Below are positions 27,197 to 37,091 of a stretch of 64,000 nucleotides of DNA, one piece after another. Each line of letters begins with the position of its first letter. Position 1 is the first letter of the stretch. Source of the stretch: an uncultured Mucilaginibacter sp. (GTDB lineage: Bacteria; Bacteroidota; Bacteroidia; Sphingobacteriales; Sphingobacteriaceae); assembly GCF_913773635.1 (NCBI RefSeq), contig NZ_CAJYGQ010000006.1, positions 62,001-126,000 of the forward strand, given 5' to 3'. Below the pieces are notes generated by a model that saw nothing but the letters and a program-made list of their open reading frames with translations, made no database searches and was not told where the DNA came from. The position numbers and the translations under genes are program-made.

Positions 27197-28003
27197 TTAT
27201 GATGGGAATACCATTAATGGTACGTTTAAATCATGTGCTGCATTCAGCAACGGACCTTTACTGGTAAGCATGCTAAAATGATATTTATTGTAAGTCATTA
27301 CAAGCAAATCATTTTTCATTACATGAATTAGCACGTCGGCAGCCTTACGTACATTCCGTTCCTTAATTTGATTAAACGATAGGCTTATGTTATTTGGATT
27401 TGGCCCAATTGCCTTTTTATAAAGCTCCATTGCATAATTTACCTCCGGCTCCGGAATGCTTGCTACGGAAATATGAGCTATTGAAAGATTTGCATTCACC
27501 TCATGTGCAACTTCTTTCAAATAGCTGTTGATATTATTGCGGCAGTAACGCAAATCGGCCAGGTAGGCTATTTGTTTAAACAAATTTAACGGTGCTTGTT
27601 TGGGTACCAATAATAACGGACAGCAGCTTTTAGTGACAACCTTTAAAGCATGTTGCTCAATTTTGTCTTCAATACTTCTAACGCCTTTAATAACTAACTG
27701 AATGTTATTGTTACAGGCAATTTCATGCACGGTGCGGTTGATGGTATCTTTATCATCCAAAACATTTATTAGTGGATGATCGGCCAAATTGTTTAAGGCC
27801 TCCTGTTCGGTGGGTCTAACAACTTGCTGTTGTCCATTCTTCAACACGTAAACCAATTCTCTTTTAACAGCAGTTTTTGTAGCCTGATGACTTACATTCC
27901 AAACAAGAACACGCGCTTTGAGTGCCGTTGCCAGCATAGTGGCGTAGCTTATAGCGTGTTCAGCTTCGGGTGTAAAATCATTAAGCAATAAGATGTTTTT
28001 CAT
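27197..28003 (-). CDS. Universal stress protein, tandem UspA-like
   Basis: 268 aa, twice the size of a single Usp domain. The first half starts MKNILLLNDFTPEAEHAISYATMLATAL and ends KVVTKSCCPLLLVP; the second runs from IAYLADLRYCRNN to LNVPLMVFPS. Both match the Rossmann-like UspA fold. The ATP-binding pattern GxxGx9GS is not evident in either half, so it may be a non-nucleotide-binding member. Cytoplasmic stress or survival role by family; target unknown. Monocistronic. Confidence 0.85.
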   Translation of the reverse strand: MKNILLLNDFTPEAEHAISYATMLATALKARVLVWNVSHQATKTAVKRELVYVLKNGQQQVVRPTEQEALNNLADHPLINVLDDKDTINRTVHEIACNNNIQLVIKGVRSIEDKIEQHALKVVTKSCCPLLLVPKQAPLNLFKQIAYLADLRYCRNNINSYLKEVAHEVNANLSIAHISVASIPEPEVNYAMELYKKAIGPNPNNISLSFNQIKERNVRKAADVLIHVMKNDLLVMTYNKYHFSMLTSKGPLLNAAHDLNVPLMVFPS

Positions 28004-28461
28004 ACGGCCAGGATTTATTCTATACAGTTTTTATATGCGAAATAGCGTCAGGAAATAATGATGTTGCAGTAACAGAAATTACATCAAGAGCATCTGATTG
28101 TATTGATAACATTAAGTATGCTGCAATAGTTTTACTTAGTGTAATAAAAAATTAAATAAATTGTGTGCGGCATATTTACATATTAGGAACTAATTAAAAT
28201 TCACCTACACGTCTTTAGTGCGCCGCTAACCTATAAATGAAACGTCATTTTTTATAAAACAGCTATAATATACCAAGCATCTACTCAATAAGTGCGTCTA
28301 TATGGAAAACAACGTATCTTTGAGAATTATTGATAATTTCTTATTAGTTAATAGTGTTTCACTGTAAAGTTGAGGCTTAGTGTAATTAATACGCTATTAA
28401 TTGTAAATTACGGAAATTCTAAGTTTTATATTTTGTTGGTTGATAATTACCTTGCAAGACT
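28004..28461. other. Long AT-rich divergent intergenic region
   Basis: 458 bp between the Usp gene and gluQ. No ORF with coding character and no clear hairpin. TATCTTTG at 28315-28322 is a full -7 match on the plus strand but lacks a -33 TTG and would leave a leader of about 130 nt. Confidence 0.4.
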
Positions 28462-29379
28462 ATGTTTTTAGAAGTTGCTGATCCAACAATTGCTAAAACC
28501 CGAATTGCACCGACACCTAGCGGGTATTTGCACCTCGGTAATGCATTGTCTTTTGTACTTACGGCAACTTTGGCTAAACAGAGTGGCGCCGGTATTTTGC
28601 TGCGTATTGATGACATGGATAAGGAGCGTGTGCGTGACGAATATATTCAGGACGTGTTTGATACACTCGATTTTTTAGAAATAGCTTACACAGAAGGTCC
28701 GCTAAATTTGCACGATTTTAAAAGCAACTGGTCGCAGCAACAACGAATGTATTTATACAACGATGCGTTAAAACAGTTGGAGGAGGAGGGTAATGTATTT
28801 GCTTGTACATGTTCGAGGTTGCAACTGCAAAATTATCAAACATATCCGGGTACGTGTGAACCACTTAACGCTTCTTTAAGTTCACTCAATGCTGCGTGGA
28901 GACTTAAAACTGAAAACAGCGAACCGGTATTGATGCTAACTTGGCCAAGCGGCAAGGTTGTTTGTTACCTGCCACCTGAAATGCAAAGCTTTGTTGTACG
29001 TAAGAAAGATGAAAGACCATCATATCAGTTGAGCAGTTTATGCGATGATATTCATTTTGGCGTTGACCTGATTGTACGCGGTCAGGATTTATTCGCATCT
29101 ACGGTTGCGCAGCAATACCTTGCTCAACAATTAGGCTATAGTTTATTTAAAGAAAGTGTTTTTTACCACCATCCGCTTATCAACGAGGCCAACGGAAACA
29201 AGCTGTCAAAGTCAGCAGGAGCGACGTCTGTTAAGTACTTACGAGAAAACGGCTACAAAAAAAATGACGTATTGAATCAAATGGGTGAATACCTTAAACT
29301 AAATGGCAATTATAGTTCATGGCAACAACTGGGTGAAAGCTGGCTGGCAAATCTTAAAGATAAAAAAGACAATGCTTAG
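28462..29379 (+). CDS. gluQ: Glutamyl-Q tRNA(Asp) synthetase
   Basis: 305 aa GluRS-like protein without an anticodon-binding domain. It carries the class I signatures RIAPTPSGYLHLGNAL (HIGH-type) and NKLSKSAGA (KMSKS-type), plus the zinc motif CTC...YPGTC characteristic of GluQ. The enzyme attaches glutamate to the queuosine base at position 34 of tRNA-Asp rather than to the 3' end. The two catalytic motifs and length (about 300) support this assignment over a truncated GltX. ATG at 28462; the gene is alone and ends with a strong terminator. Confidence 0.9.
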   Translation: MFLEVADPTIAKTRIAPTPSGYLHLGNALSFVLTATLAKQSGAGILLRIDDMDKERVRDEYIQDVFDTLDFLEIAYTEGPLNLHDFKSNWSQQQRMYLYNDALKQLEEEGNVFACTCSRLQLQNYQTYPGTCEPLNASLSSLNAAWRLKTENSEPVLMLTWPSGKVVCYLPPEMQSFVVRKKDERPSYQLSSLCDDIHFGVDLIVRGQDLFASTVAQQYLAQQLGYSLFKESVFYHHPLINEANGNKLSKSAGATSVKYLRENGYKKNDVLNQMGEYLKLNGNYSSWQQLGESWLANLKDKKDNA

Positions 29380-29412
29380 AGTTTAGCACTCACAATGTAA
29401 AGTACTTAACGC

Positions 29413-29443
29413 AAAAAGGCCGGCATTACGCCGGCCTTTTTAT
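29413..29443. terminator. Bidirectional terminator after gluQ
   Basis: AAAAAGGCCGGC and GCCGGCCTTTTT, a perfect 12 bp stem with a 5 nt loop, between convergent genes. Confidence 0.92.
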
Positions 29444-29471
29444 ATTTCATTTACACTTAGCTACCTCAATT

Positions 29472-30257
29472 TTATTTCACGCTTGCCAACACCTGCTCAG
29501 TCATCGGAATTACCGGAGTATGTTGTAGCTCGGCAACTGTCTTGCTTATCCAGTAGCTGCCAGCAATATTGTAGCCGGTGGTGTGGTATTGTATTACTCC
29601 ATTTTGATCAATGATTACATCAGTTGGATGATTTAGTATACCCAGTTTGTCACTTAATTTTTTGCCATTTTCAAGGTGAACATAATTAAGCGGATTGGTA
29701 TTCAAGTATTCTTCAGCAACTTTTTTATCGTCCATAGGCACTGAAATGAATATCACGTTAGGATCGTTTTTGAAAGATGCAACCATTTCATTCATATCAG
29801 TAATTTGCTGGCGGCATTGTACGTTGTTTACATACCAAAAGCTCATCACCACAATTTTACCTTTTAAGCCTTTCTTATCCCAGCTTGCGCCTTTAAAATC
29901 TTTTTCTTTGAAGTTCTTGTCAAAGTTTTGGCCTGTGGTGAAAAACGGGCTATCCATAGGTTTTGGCATCTGGGCTATCTTTGCATCGCGCTCTGTTTTG
30001 GTAAGCTTGGTAAGGCGTAAGGCGCCTTTACCATTAGCGAGCATTACTACCTTTATATTGTAGCGGCCGGTATTCACTAGGGTAGTCCATGCGGTGTAAT
30101 CAATTCTTTTTCCGGTTGAATCGGTAATAACAGAATGTTCATCAAGGCGCGGAAGTTTATAAACTTTTTGAGGACCAGTTGTGCTAACCTGGGCTTTAAC
30201 TGAAAAGCTTAAAACTGAGAATAATAAAATTGCTAAGGTGTAAATAGTTGATTTCAT
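29472..30257 (-). CDS. Exported thioredoxin-fold (redoxin/TlpA-like) protein with degenerate active site
   Basis: 261 aa with a signal peptide (MKSTIYTLAILLFSVLSFSVKAQ). The C-terminal half (about 105-245) has a thioredoxin/AhpC-TSA fold: GASWDKKGLKGKIVVMSFWYVNNVQCRQQI, VIFISVPMDD, HPTDVIIDQNGVIQYHTTGY. The expected CxxC motif after FW is replaced by NVQC, so only the second cysteine remains. The cis-Pro (HPT) is kept. It is probably periplasmic. It may act as a one-cysteine thiol protein or a binding protein rather than a disulfide reductase. Confidence 0.78.
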   Translation of the reverse strand: MKSTIYTLAILLFSVLSFSVKAQVSTTGPQKVYKLPRLDEHSVITDSTGKRIDYTAWTTLVNTGRYNIKVVMLANGKGALRLTKLTKTERDAKIAQMPKPMDSPFFTTGQNFDKNFKEKDFKGASWDKKGLKGKIVVMSFWYVNNVQCRQQITDMNEMVASFKNDPNVIFISVPMDDKKVAEEYLNTNPLNYVHLENGKKLSDKLGILNHPTDVIIDQNGVIQYHTTGYNIAGSYWISKTVAELQHTPVIPMTEQVLASVK

Positions 30258-30505
30258 TTTGGGTTATTGTTTTATATATGAGTATAGGCAAACCCTATTC
30301 CTGCAAACCAATATTTACGACAATGAAACCAAAATTTGCCTTTTTGTTAGTGAAGTACATGGTAAACGACTTAAAACCGCTAATTAACTATTGCTTTATT
30401 GAAAAGTTTGTAATTGTTAATTTAGATGTAAATATTGTCGCCGTGGGTAAATTTCCCCAATCACGGTATTACCTATTGAATATTGGCAATACTCTTCCCC
30501 ATCTT

Positions 30506-30541
30506 AAAAAGCAAAAGCCCGGCGTATCGCACTCCGGGCCC
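30506..30541 (-). terminator. Terminator after the GH43 gene
   Basis: Minus strand GCCCGG AGTGCGATACG CCGGGC followed by TTTTGCTTTTT, about 50 bp after the GH43 stop. Confidence 0.78.
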
Positions 30542-30589
30542 TGCAAACCAAACTGTATGAGGAAGAATTCTTATAAACTTATAAGCAGA

Positions 30590-31651
30590 TTATTTTGATG
30601 AAGGTACTGTTAACGCAACACCGGTACTTACCGGAATACCAAAATCAGGTATGCCATCTTTAGTCCAGGTAAATTGCTGCATCCGCGGAGAACGCTGTCC
30701 GCCGCATCCACAACCGGGTGAAGGATTTGCGTGGTAAAGAATCCAGTCTTGCTTACCATCAGGTGATTTAAAGAATGAATTATGCCCGGGAGCGTAAACA
30801 CTATTTTGCTTGCTGCCTTCAAAAACAGGTTTCGGTGATTTTTTCCAGGATGCCGGATCCATTACATTGGACGATGCGGATGCGGTGAGCATTCCTAGTG
30901 CATAGTGATCTGTCCAGCAACCGCTGGCAGAATAAATTAAAAACAGCTTGTTGTTGTGTACAAGCACTTCTGGTCCCTCGTTTACATTTACATGAGGAGG
31001 GTTGCTTGGGTCATTTAAGTCACCATGCTTTTCCCAGTCATAATCTGATGATGATAGCTTTACCCTTTTTCCTTCAAGTGTATAAGGGTTTTTCATTTTA
31101 CAGATGTAAATGTTTTGTTGCACGTTAACATCGCCTTCCCAGCCCGACCAAATCAAATATAATTGACCTTTGAAGTTAAAAACAGATCCATCAATAGCCC
31201 ATTTATCGTCACCTTCAACGGCAAGTTTTCCTTTAAAGGTCCATTCACCTTTTAACGGATCGGGATTGGCATTTTCAAGCACATATAAGCGGTGGTTTTC
31301 GTTCTTGCCATCATCTGCGGCAAAATACATGTACCACTTATTTTGTAAAAAGTGCAATTCAGGTGCCCATATATTTCTTGAATACAACGTACCGGCAGTA
31401 GGAGTCCAAACCGTTTTTTTTTCGGCGTTAGCTAAATCGGCGATGTTTTTGGTTTTCCAAATGCTTAACCTGTTGCCCTGCGTGTTAGTATAGTAATAGT
31501 GACCATCTTTGTGAATTATCCACGGATCGGCCCCACTTGGTAAAATGGGATTTGTAAACGTTTTTGGAGGAACGCTTTGAGCGTGAAGCGTTGTAGTTGC
31601 ATTGAGCAACAAAACGGTGATAACGGCAAGTGGCTTAAAAAATTTAAACAC
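30590..31651 (-). CDS. Glycoside hydrolase family 43 enzyme
   Basis: 353 aa, exported (MFKFFKPLAVITVLLLNATTTLHAQ). Five-bladed propeller enzyme. The three conserved acids are visible: general base Asp in PSGADPWIIHKDGHYYY, pKa-modulating Asp in KWAIDGSVFNF, and general acid Glu in VNEGPEVLVHN. Family members cleave arabinofuranosides or xylosides; substrate cannot be fixed here. The start codon is GTG at 31651. The next upstream gene in the same direction is a GH92 mannosidase, but 254 bp separates them and no susCD pair is present, so this is not a typical polysaccharide utilisation locus. Confidence 0.92.
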   Translation of the reverse strand: MFKFFKPLAVITVLLLNATTTLHAQSVPPKTFTNPILPSGADPWIIHKDGHYYYTNTQGNRLSIWKTKNIADLANAEKKTVWTPTAGTLYSRNIWAPELHFLQNKWYMYFAADDGKNENHRLYVLENANPDPLKGEWTFKGKLAVEGDDKWAIDGSVFNFKGQLYLIWSGWEGDVNVQQNIYICKMKNPYTLEGKRVKLSSSDYDWEKHGDLNDPSNPPHVNVNEGPEVLVHNNKLFLIYSASGCWTDHYALGMLTASASSNVMDPASWKKSPKPVFEGSKQNSVYAPGHNSFFKSPDGKQDWILYHANPSPGCGCGGQRSPRMQQFTWTKDGIPDFGIPVSTGVALTVPSSK

Positions 31652-31905
31652 GGTTATGATATTAATTTGATATGCTTATTAACCCTTGTTGCCTGTTTTA
31701 ATGGCACGGTTAAGCAAGTACAATTGGTTGTTTGTAAAACAAAGCAAGAGTAGTAATTAATATCAAGGCATTTGTATCAACCTTTATTCAATCCGTCTCA
31801 ATTTGTGTGATCAAATTAAGGTATGTACAGTGCGGCAGAAACATCATATAGTATACTGAATTAAGATTACAAATAAAGCAGCAAGAAAGTAATTTCCAGT
31901 TACTA

Positions 31906-34900
31906 TTATCGGATGGTTATTTCATCAGCAAAAATGTACGACGGACTTCCTTTGCTTTCGTGCCACTCAGGCAAGGGGCCATATTGTTTGGCTAATACCT
32001 TAATGTAGCGTGTTTTGCGGTTAATGTTTGCCTTAAATGACTGTGTTTTAGAGTCCGTATTGTCAACAGGTATTTTGGTTTTTACGCTTACAGGTGGTCC
32101 AAATTTTTTACCATCATCAGATAGTGAATATTGCACCCATTGGGGGAATACAATCCACGACTGCGTGTCTTGCAGGGTATTTAAGCTAACTTCAGTTATC
32201 GGTTTCAAAGATCCTAAATCAATTATGGCTTCAAAATCCGCCTTTTGAAATCCCTGCCAGGCGTTGCCTGTGCGCCAATTATCAACGCCCATAATTCCAT
32301 CAATAAGTGCTTCATCGCCGGTAGAGGCGTAGTTTGGCTCGTATTTATTAATGAGCTTAATTTTGGTGTTGCTTGTAATTTGGCTAAATGTGCCGGTGTT
32401 TACCATGCTCCACTTGCCATTTTTAAAGGCCGTTGCTTTAATAGTAGTGGTAGCGCTTATAGTTAAAGGCTTTACATACAGGTTTGACGAAGCGTTTGGT
32501 GTGCTGCCATCAAGCGTGTAATAAATTTTTGCATTAACATCGGCACAGTTTATGGCAACTGTTATAGGCGTTTTAAAAGTTCGCATAGAACTTATAAAAC
32601 CCGGTACTGGCACAATAACAGAGTCAGTAATGCGCGATGTTGGCCTCTCTAATTCCTGAACAAATATTTGGTTAGGCAGCTTACCGGTGAAAATTTCAAA
32701 TTCTCCGCCTTTGCTTATATCATCATAATCGATATAAAGCTTGCTGTAGGGCTTCTTATTAAAGTTCATACCCTGCAGGTAAGTATTATTAAGGCTTACT
32801 GATGTTCCGGAATTCGATACCGTGAACTTTTTGCCATTTTCAAGATTTACAACCGCTTTTTCGAACTGCGGCAAACCAATTAAAAACTGTTGCTGCCCAG
32901 GAGCCACATTGTATATACCCAGCGCGCTCATTACATACCATGCCGACATTTGTCCGCAGTCTTCATTACCTGCTAAGCCGTCGGGCTGGGCGGTGTATTG
33001 AGTTCTGAATATGTCTTTCAAACGCATTTGCGTTTTCTCGGGGTTAGCCGTAAAGTTATACAGGTAAGCCATATGATGACTTGGCTCATTGCCATGCGCA
33101 TACTGACCAATAAGGCCGGTAACATCAGACTGCTCACGTCCGCTTAGCTTTGCAGTTGTAGTAAATAATTCATCAAGCTTTGCTTCAAGCTTTTCCTTTC
33201 CACCCATGGCAGTAGCCAGTCCCTCAACATCCTGTGGTGCAAAAAAACTATAATGCCAGGCATTGCCCTCAGTATAATTATTATTAATATCAGTTGGATT
33301 AAATGGAGTAAACCACGTGCCGTTTACACGTGCCTGCATAAAGCCCGTTTGATTATTGTAAACGTTTTTCCAGTTTTGTGCGCGCTTTATATAGGTGTTG
33401 TAATCCTCAGGCTTGTTCATCATTTTAGCCATTTGAGCAATACACCAGTCATCGTAGGCATACTCTAAAGTTTTTGATACCGATTCATTTTCTTTATCGC
33501 CCAACACGTAGCCGTACTGTGCATACAGATTGAGGCCAACACGGTTGGCGTTAGCAGATGCTTTCATGGCTTCCAATGCTTTGCCGGCATCAAAGTCACG
33601 TATGCCTTTACTATAGGCATCAGCAATAACCGGTATGGCGTGGTTGCCAATCATGCAAAAGGTTTCGTTTGATGCAAGCGGCCATACAGGTAATAAGCCG
33701 CCCTGCTCATACATTGCTAAAAACGTTTTAATAAAGTCGAGGGTGCGCTTTTTGTCAATCAAAGTAAGCAGCGGGTGCTCAGCCCTGAAGGTATCCCATA
33801 ACGAAAATACCGTGTAATAATTAAAGCCATCAGCTTTATGCACTTTGCCATCCAAACCGCGGTATTGTCCGTCAACATCATTATAAATGTTTGGGGCAAT
33901 CATACAGTGGTACAAAGCGGTATAAAATATAGTCTGTTTAATTTTTGAATAATCAGGAAATGACTGTTTTTTTTGTTGTTGCGGAAATCCACCATAGCCG
34001 TAACCGTATGACGATGACATGCTTTGCTGCTGGGGTATAGGCGGGCCACCGCCTTCAATTTCAATTTTTGATAATTCAGTGCTCCATGCAGCGCGGGCCT
34101 GCTTTGCTGTCTTTTTGAAGTCAAAATCTTTTAGTTCCGCATCAAGGTTTTTAAGGGCACCTTCTGCGCTTACAGGAGAGATGCCAACTTTTACCAATAC
34201 ATCCTTCGGGTCATCAAACTGCACATACATTTTGATGTTATTTCCCTCCAGCTTTTGTTTGCCTTGCTCCAGTACATCATTTTGGGCTATGCCGTAGGTT
34301 TTAAACGGTTTGGAAAATTTGGCATAAAAATATACATATTGATCATTTGCCCACGATTTAGACTGCCTGAAACCTCTTATTTCATGATCGTTCACAACCT
34401 CAATCCAGGAATTCAAAACCTTATCGCGGTGGCTTAAATCAATGATGATGTTTGCCTGATTTGTTGATGGATATTCATAATGGTGTAAACCAACGCGTTG
34501 GGTTGCCGTAAGCTCAACTTCAACGTTATATTTATCTAATAGTGTTTTGTAGTAACCCGGCGATGCCTGTTCATTTGCTTTCTTAAATCCCGAGCGGTAC
34601 TCGGTATTTTTAAATTTAGGCAAACCCGTGGTAGGCATAAAAAGCACATCGCAATAATCGGGGATGCCGGTGCCGCTAAGGTGAGTGTGTGAAAAACCGT
34701 AAACCGTGGTATCAGTATAGTGATAGCCCGAGCAGCCATCCCAACCTTCAAGCCGTGTATCAGGACTTAGCTGAACCATGCCAAACGGAACTGTAGCTCC
34801 CGGAAAAGTATGTCCATGTCCGCCGGTGCCAATGAAAGGATTTACCAGCGGTGTATAATCTTTCTTTTTTTGTGCCGATGCAGTGAAAATAAATAACAGG

Positions 34901-34941
34901 CAGCATGAAAGTACAGGGAGTACTTGTTTTACCATTCTCAT
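31906..34941 (-). CDS. Glycoside hydrolase family 92 (alpha-1,2-mannosidase-like) with C-terminal binding modules
   Basis: 1011 aa with a signal peptide (MRMVKQVLPVLSCCLLFIFTASAQ). The GH92 core starts with YTPLVNPFIGTGGHGHTFPG and shows GYHYTDTTVYGFSHTHLSGTG, EGNAWHYSFFAPQDVEGL, GNEPSHHMAYLYNF and NEDCGQMSAWYVMSALGIY, all family hallmarks of calcium-dependent exo-mannosidases. From about 790 follow a CHB_HEX_C-like Ig module (KIYYTLDGSTPNASS) and an F5/8 discoidin module (about 865-1011, NWRTGNAWQGFQKADFEAIIDLG, QWVQYSLSDDG). It would trim mannose from N-glycans or mannans outside the cytoplasm. A Ser/Gly/Tyr/Gln-rich insertion (SMSSSYGYGYGGFPQQQ) lies around 315. Confidence 0.93.
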   Translation of the reverse strand: MRMVKQVLPVLSCCLLFIFTASAQKKKDYTPLVNPFIGTGGHGHTFPGATVPFGMVQLSPDTRLEGWDGCSGYHYTDTTVYGFSHTHLSGTGIPDYCDVLFMPTTGLPKFKNTEYRSGFKKANEQASPGYYKTLLDKYNVEVELTATQRVGLHHYEYPSTNQANIIIDLSHRDKVLNSWIEVVNDHEIRGFRQSKSWANDQYVYFYAKFSKPFKTYGIAQNDVLEQGKQKLEGNNIKMYVQFDDPKDVLVKVGISPVSAEGALKNLDAELKDFDFKKTAKQARAAWSTELSKIEIEGGGPPIPQQQSMSSSYGYGYGGFPQQQKKQSFPDYSKIKQTIFYTALYHCMIAPNIYNDVDGQYRGLDGKVHKADGFNYYTVFSLWDTFRAEHPLLTLIDKKRTLDFIKTFLAMYEQGGLLPVWPLASNETFCMIGNHAIPVIADAYSKGIRDFDAGKALEAMKASANANRVGLNLYAQYGYVLGDKENESVSKTLEYAYDDWCIAQMAKMMNKPEDYNTYIKRAQNWKNVYNNQTGFMQARVNGTWFTPFNPTDINNNYTEGNAWHYSFFAPQDVEGLATAMGGKEKLEAKLDELFTTTAKLSGREQSDVTGLIGQYAHGNEPSHHMAYLYNFTANPEKTQMRLKDIFRTQYTAQPDGLAGNEDCGQMSAWYVMSALGIYNVAPGQQQFLIGLPQFEKAVVNLENGKKFTVSNSGTSVSLNNTYLQGMNFNKKPYSKLYIDYDDISKGGEFEIFTGKLPNQIFVQELERPTSRITDSVIVPVPGFISSMRTFKTPITVAINCADVNAKIYYTLDGSTPNASSNLYVKPLTISATTTIKATAFKNGKWSMVNTGTFSQITSNTKIKLINKYEPNYASTGDEALIDGIMGVDNWRTGNAWQGFQKADFEAIIDLGSLKPITEVSLNTLQDTQSWIVFPQWVQYSLSDDGKKFGPPVSVKTKIPVDNTDSKTQSFKANINRKTRYIKVLAKQYGPLPEWHESKGSPSYIFADEITIR

Positions 34942-35026
34942 TAAAATGCGTTTATAATGTACTTGATTTAACGCAAAATAGGGAGATTAGTGTTAACCCG
35001 CAAAAATACTTTGGCCTGGCTAAAGC

Positions 35027-35803
35027 CTACTCAATGTTGAAACTATCAGCATCCTTTAAAAATGGAAGAGCCCTGCGGGTTTTTAAAAGCTCCTCGGCGT
35101 TGATACTGAACGTGTAAATATCTTCCTCATTAGGCTTATAGTAAATTACCTTGCCATTTGGGTCAATACACATCGAATCACCTGAGTGGTATACTTCGTT
35201 GCCATCATAACCAAAACGGTTTACGCCAATAACATAAGCTTGGTTTTCAACTGCGCGGGCCGGTATAAGTGTGCGCCAGTGCAGTGAGCGGCGCTCTGGC
35301 CAGTTTGCAACAATAATCATTAGGTCGTACTCGGCTTTTACATTACGCAGCCAAACCGGAAAGCGCAGATCATAGCATATAACCGGGCAAATTTTCCAAC
35401 CTAGCAGCTCAACAATAAGCTTTTTATTGCCGGCAGTGTATTTTTCATCTTCCTTGCCAAGTCCAAATAAATGGCGTTTGTCGTAATGTTCATAAGTACC
35501 ATCCGGGCGCATCCATATAAGCCGGTTGTAATATTTTTCACCCTCACTTATTATAAGACTGCCCGTTACAACACAATTCATTTTTTGAGCAGTGTCTTTC
35601 ATCCATTGCATGGTTTTACCATCCATAGGTTCGGCAAGCTTTTCGGCATTCATGGTAAAGCCGGTATTGAACATCTCGGGCAAAATTACCAAATCAGTTG
35701 AGGTGCGTACGCCAGACAATCGCAATGATATGTTCTGCAAGTTCTTATCAATGTTTTCCCAGAAAAGATAACCTTGATAGGTAGTGATTTTTAAGTTATT
35801 CAT
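35027..35803 (-). CDS. Omega-amidase / nitrilase-superfamily hydrolase
   Basis: 258 aa from ATG 35803 (MNNLKITTYQG); the ORF track starts four codons earlier at a TTG. The Glu-Lys-Cys triad is visible in VILPEMFNTGF, HYDKRHLFGLG and PVICYDLRFPVW. This matches the Nit2/YafV omega-amidase branch, which hydrolyses 2-oxoglutaramate or 2-oxosuccinamate. It lies 54 bp behind an aminotransferase of the methionine/glutamine type on the same strand; the pair would recycle 4-methylthio-2-oxobutyrate to methionine with glutamine as donor and pull the reaction by removing the keto-amide. Confidence 0.88.
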   Translation of the reverse strand: MNNLKITTYQGYLFWENIDKNLQNISLRLSGVRTSTDLVILPEMFNTGFTMNAEKLAEPMDGKTMQWMKDTAQKMNCVVTGSLIISEGEKYYNRLIWMRPDGTYEHYDKRHLFGLGKEDEKYTAGNKKLIVELLGWKICPVICYDLRFPVWLRNVKAEYDLMIIVANWPERRSLHWRTLIPARAVENQAYVIGVNRFGYDGNEVYHSGDSMCIDPNGKVIYYKPNEEDIYTFSINAEELLKTRRALPFLKDADSFNIE

Positions 35804-35857
35804 TGGCAACGGCAAAATAACTGGTGTATAATTGGATTAATACAAGTACCAAACAAT

Positions 35858-37000
35858 TTATAGTTTTATTAAACGCTCAATAGCCCGTTCAAGTGTTTCC
35901 TGTTTTTTGGCAAAGCAAAAGCGAAGAATCTTATGGTCGGTGCCCTTACTGTAAAAGGCCGAAACGGGTATTGAAGCTACGCCATACTCATGTGTAATTT
36001 GTATAGCGTAATCGGTATCCTTAACATCAGTGATATGCTCATAACTTACCGATTGAAAGTAAGAGCCCGAACAAGGCAGTAACCCGAAGCGGGTTTGCGA
36101 TAACCCATCTCTGAAAAAATCGCGTTTTTGCTGGAAGAAACCGGCTAGTTCATTATAAACATTTTCGTTTTTAAGGTACTCCGCAACCCCAACCTGCATG
36201 GGTGTGTTTACACTGAATACCGTATATTGATGTAGTTTCCTGAATTCGGCAGTTAATGCAGCAGGAGCAAGGCAGTAGCCTAATTTCCAGCCGGTTGTAT
36301 GAAACATTTTTCCAAACGATCCCACTATAAAGCTGCGTTCGCGTAATTCAGGGTATCGTGCCATGCTGTGATGTGTTTGCCCGTCAAACACCAAATGTTC
36401 GTAAACTTCATCGCTTAAAATCAGGATATCGCGATTTTTAACAATGGCAGCTAACTCCTCAATGTCACTTTCACTAAGTATGGTTGCAGTAGGATTATGG
36501 GGCGAATTGAGTATAATCATTCGCGTGCGGTTGCTTATTAACCGTTTCACCATATCCCAGGCAATGCGGTAATCAGGCGGTTCAAGTTCTAATGACTTAA
36601 CGGTTCCACCCATTAGTTTAATGGCAGGTGCATATGAATCATAAGCCGGTTCAAAAACAATTACCTCATCATTTGGATGTATGGCAGCACAAATTGCGGT
36701 AAATATTGCCTGCGTGCCGCCCGATGTGATAGTGATTTCTGTATCAGGGTGGTAAACCGCGTCATATAACTTTTCGGTTTTGCGGGCAATTTCTTCACGT
36801 AACGGTAGCCAGCCGGCCATAGGCGCATATTGGTTGTAACCGCTTTTCATGGCATCGTTCACTAATGACACAAGTTGCGGGTCGCAGTCATAATCAGGAA
36901 AGCCCTGAGATAAATTAATGGCGCCGAGGTCATTAGCCAACGCCGACATTACGGTAAATATAGTTGTTCCGGTATGCGGAAGTTTTGATCCGGTTATCAT
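35858..37000 (-). CDS. Methionine/glutamine-type aminotransferase (YbdL-like, class I)
   Basis: 380 aa PLP enzyme of fold type I. Motifs: NLSQGFPDYDCDPQL, NQYAPMAGWLPLREEIA, the NSPHNPTA motif, SDEVYEHLVFDG, and the PLP lysine in SFGKMFHTTGWKLGY. The QGFPDFD-type start is characteristic of the YbdL/glutamine transaminase K group. It acts on methionine and aromatic keto acids in the family. The omega-amidase follows directly on the same strand. ATG at 37000. Confidence 0.9.
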   Translation of the reverse strand: MITGSKLPHTGTTIFTVMSALANDLGAINLSQGFPDYDCDPQLVSLVNDAMKSGYNQYAPMAGWLPLREEIARKTEKLYDAVYHPDTEITITSGGTQAIFTAICAAIHPNDEVIVFEPAYDSYAPAIKLMGGTVKSLELEPPDYRIAWDMVKRLISNRTRMIILNSPHNPTATILSESDIEELAAIVKNRDILILSDEVYEHLVFDGQTHHSMARYPELRERSFIVGSFGKMFHTTGWKLGYCLAPAALTAEFRKLHQYTVFSVNTPMQVGVAEYLKNENVYNELAGFFQQKRDFFRDGLSQTRFGLLPCSGSYFQSVSYEHITDVKDTDYAIQITHEYGVASIPVSAFYSKGTDHKILRFCFAKKQETLERAIERLIKL

Positions 37001-37091
37001 TAAGGGCTAAATTAGTTAATTAAGCGTAAAAATTGCCTGCTGTTCGTAAAACTTCTGTAGCGGTATACCCGCAAATGTTTACTTTAGTACA

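Noticed and set aside
30590-34941. Polysaccharide utilisation locus around GH43 and GH92
   Set aside because: No susC/susD pair, no sensor/regulator, and a 254 bp gap between the two enzymes.
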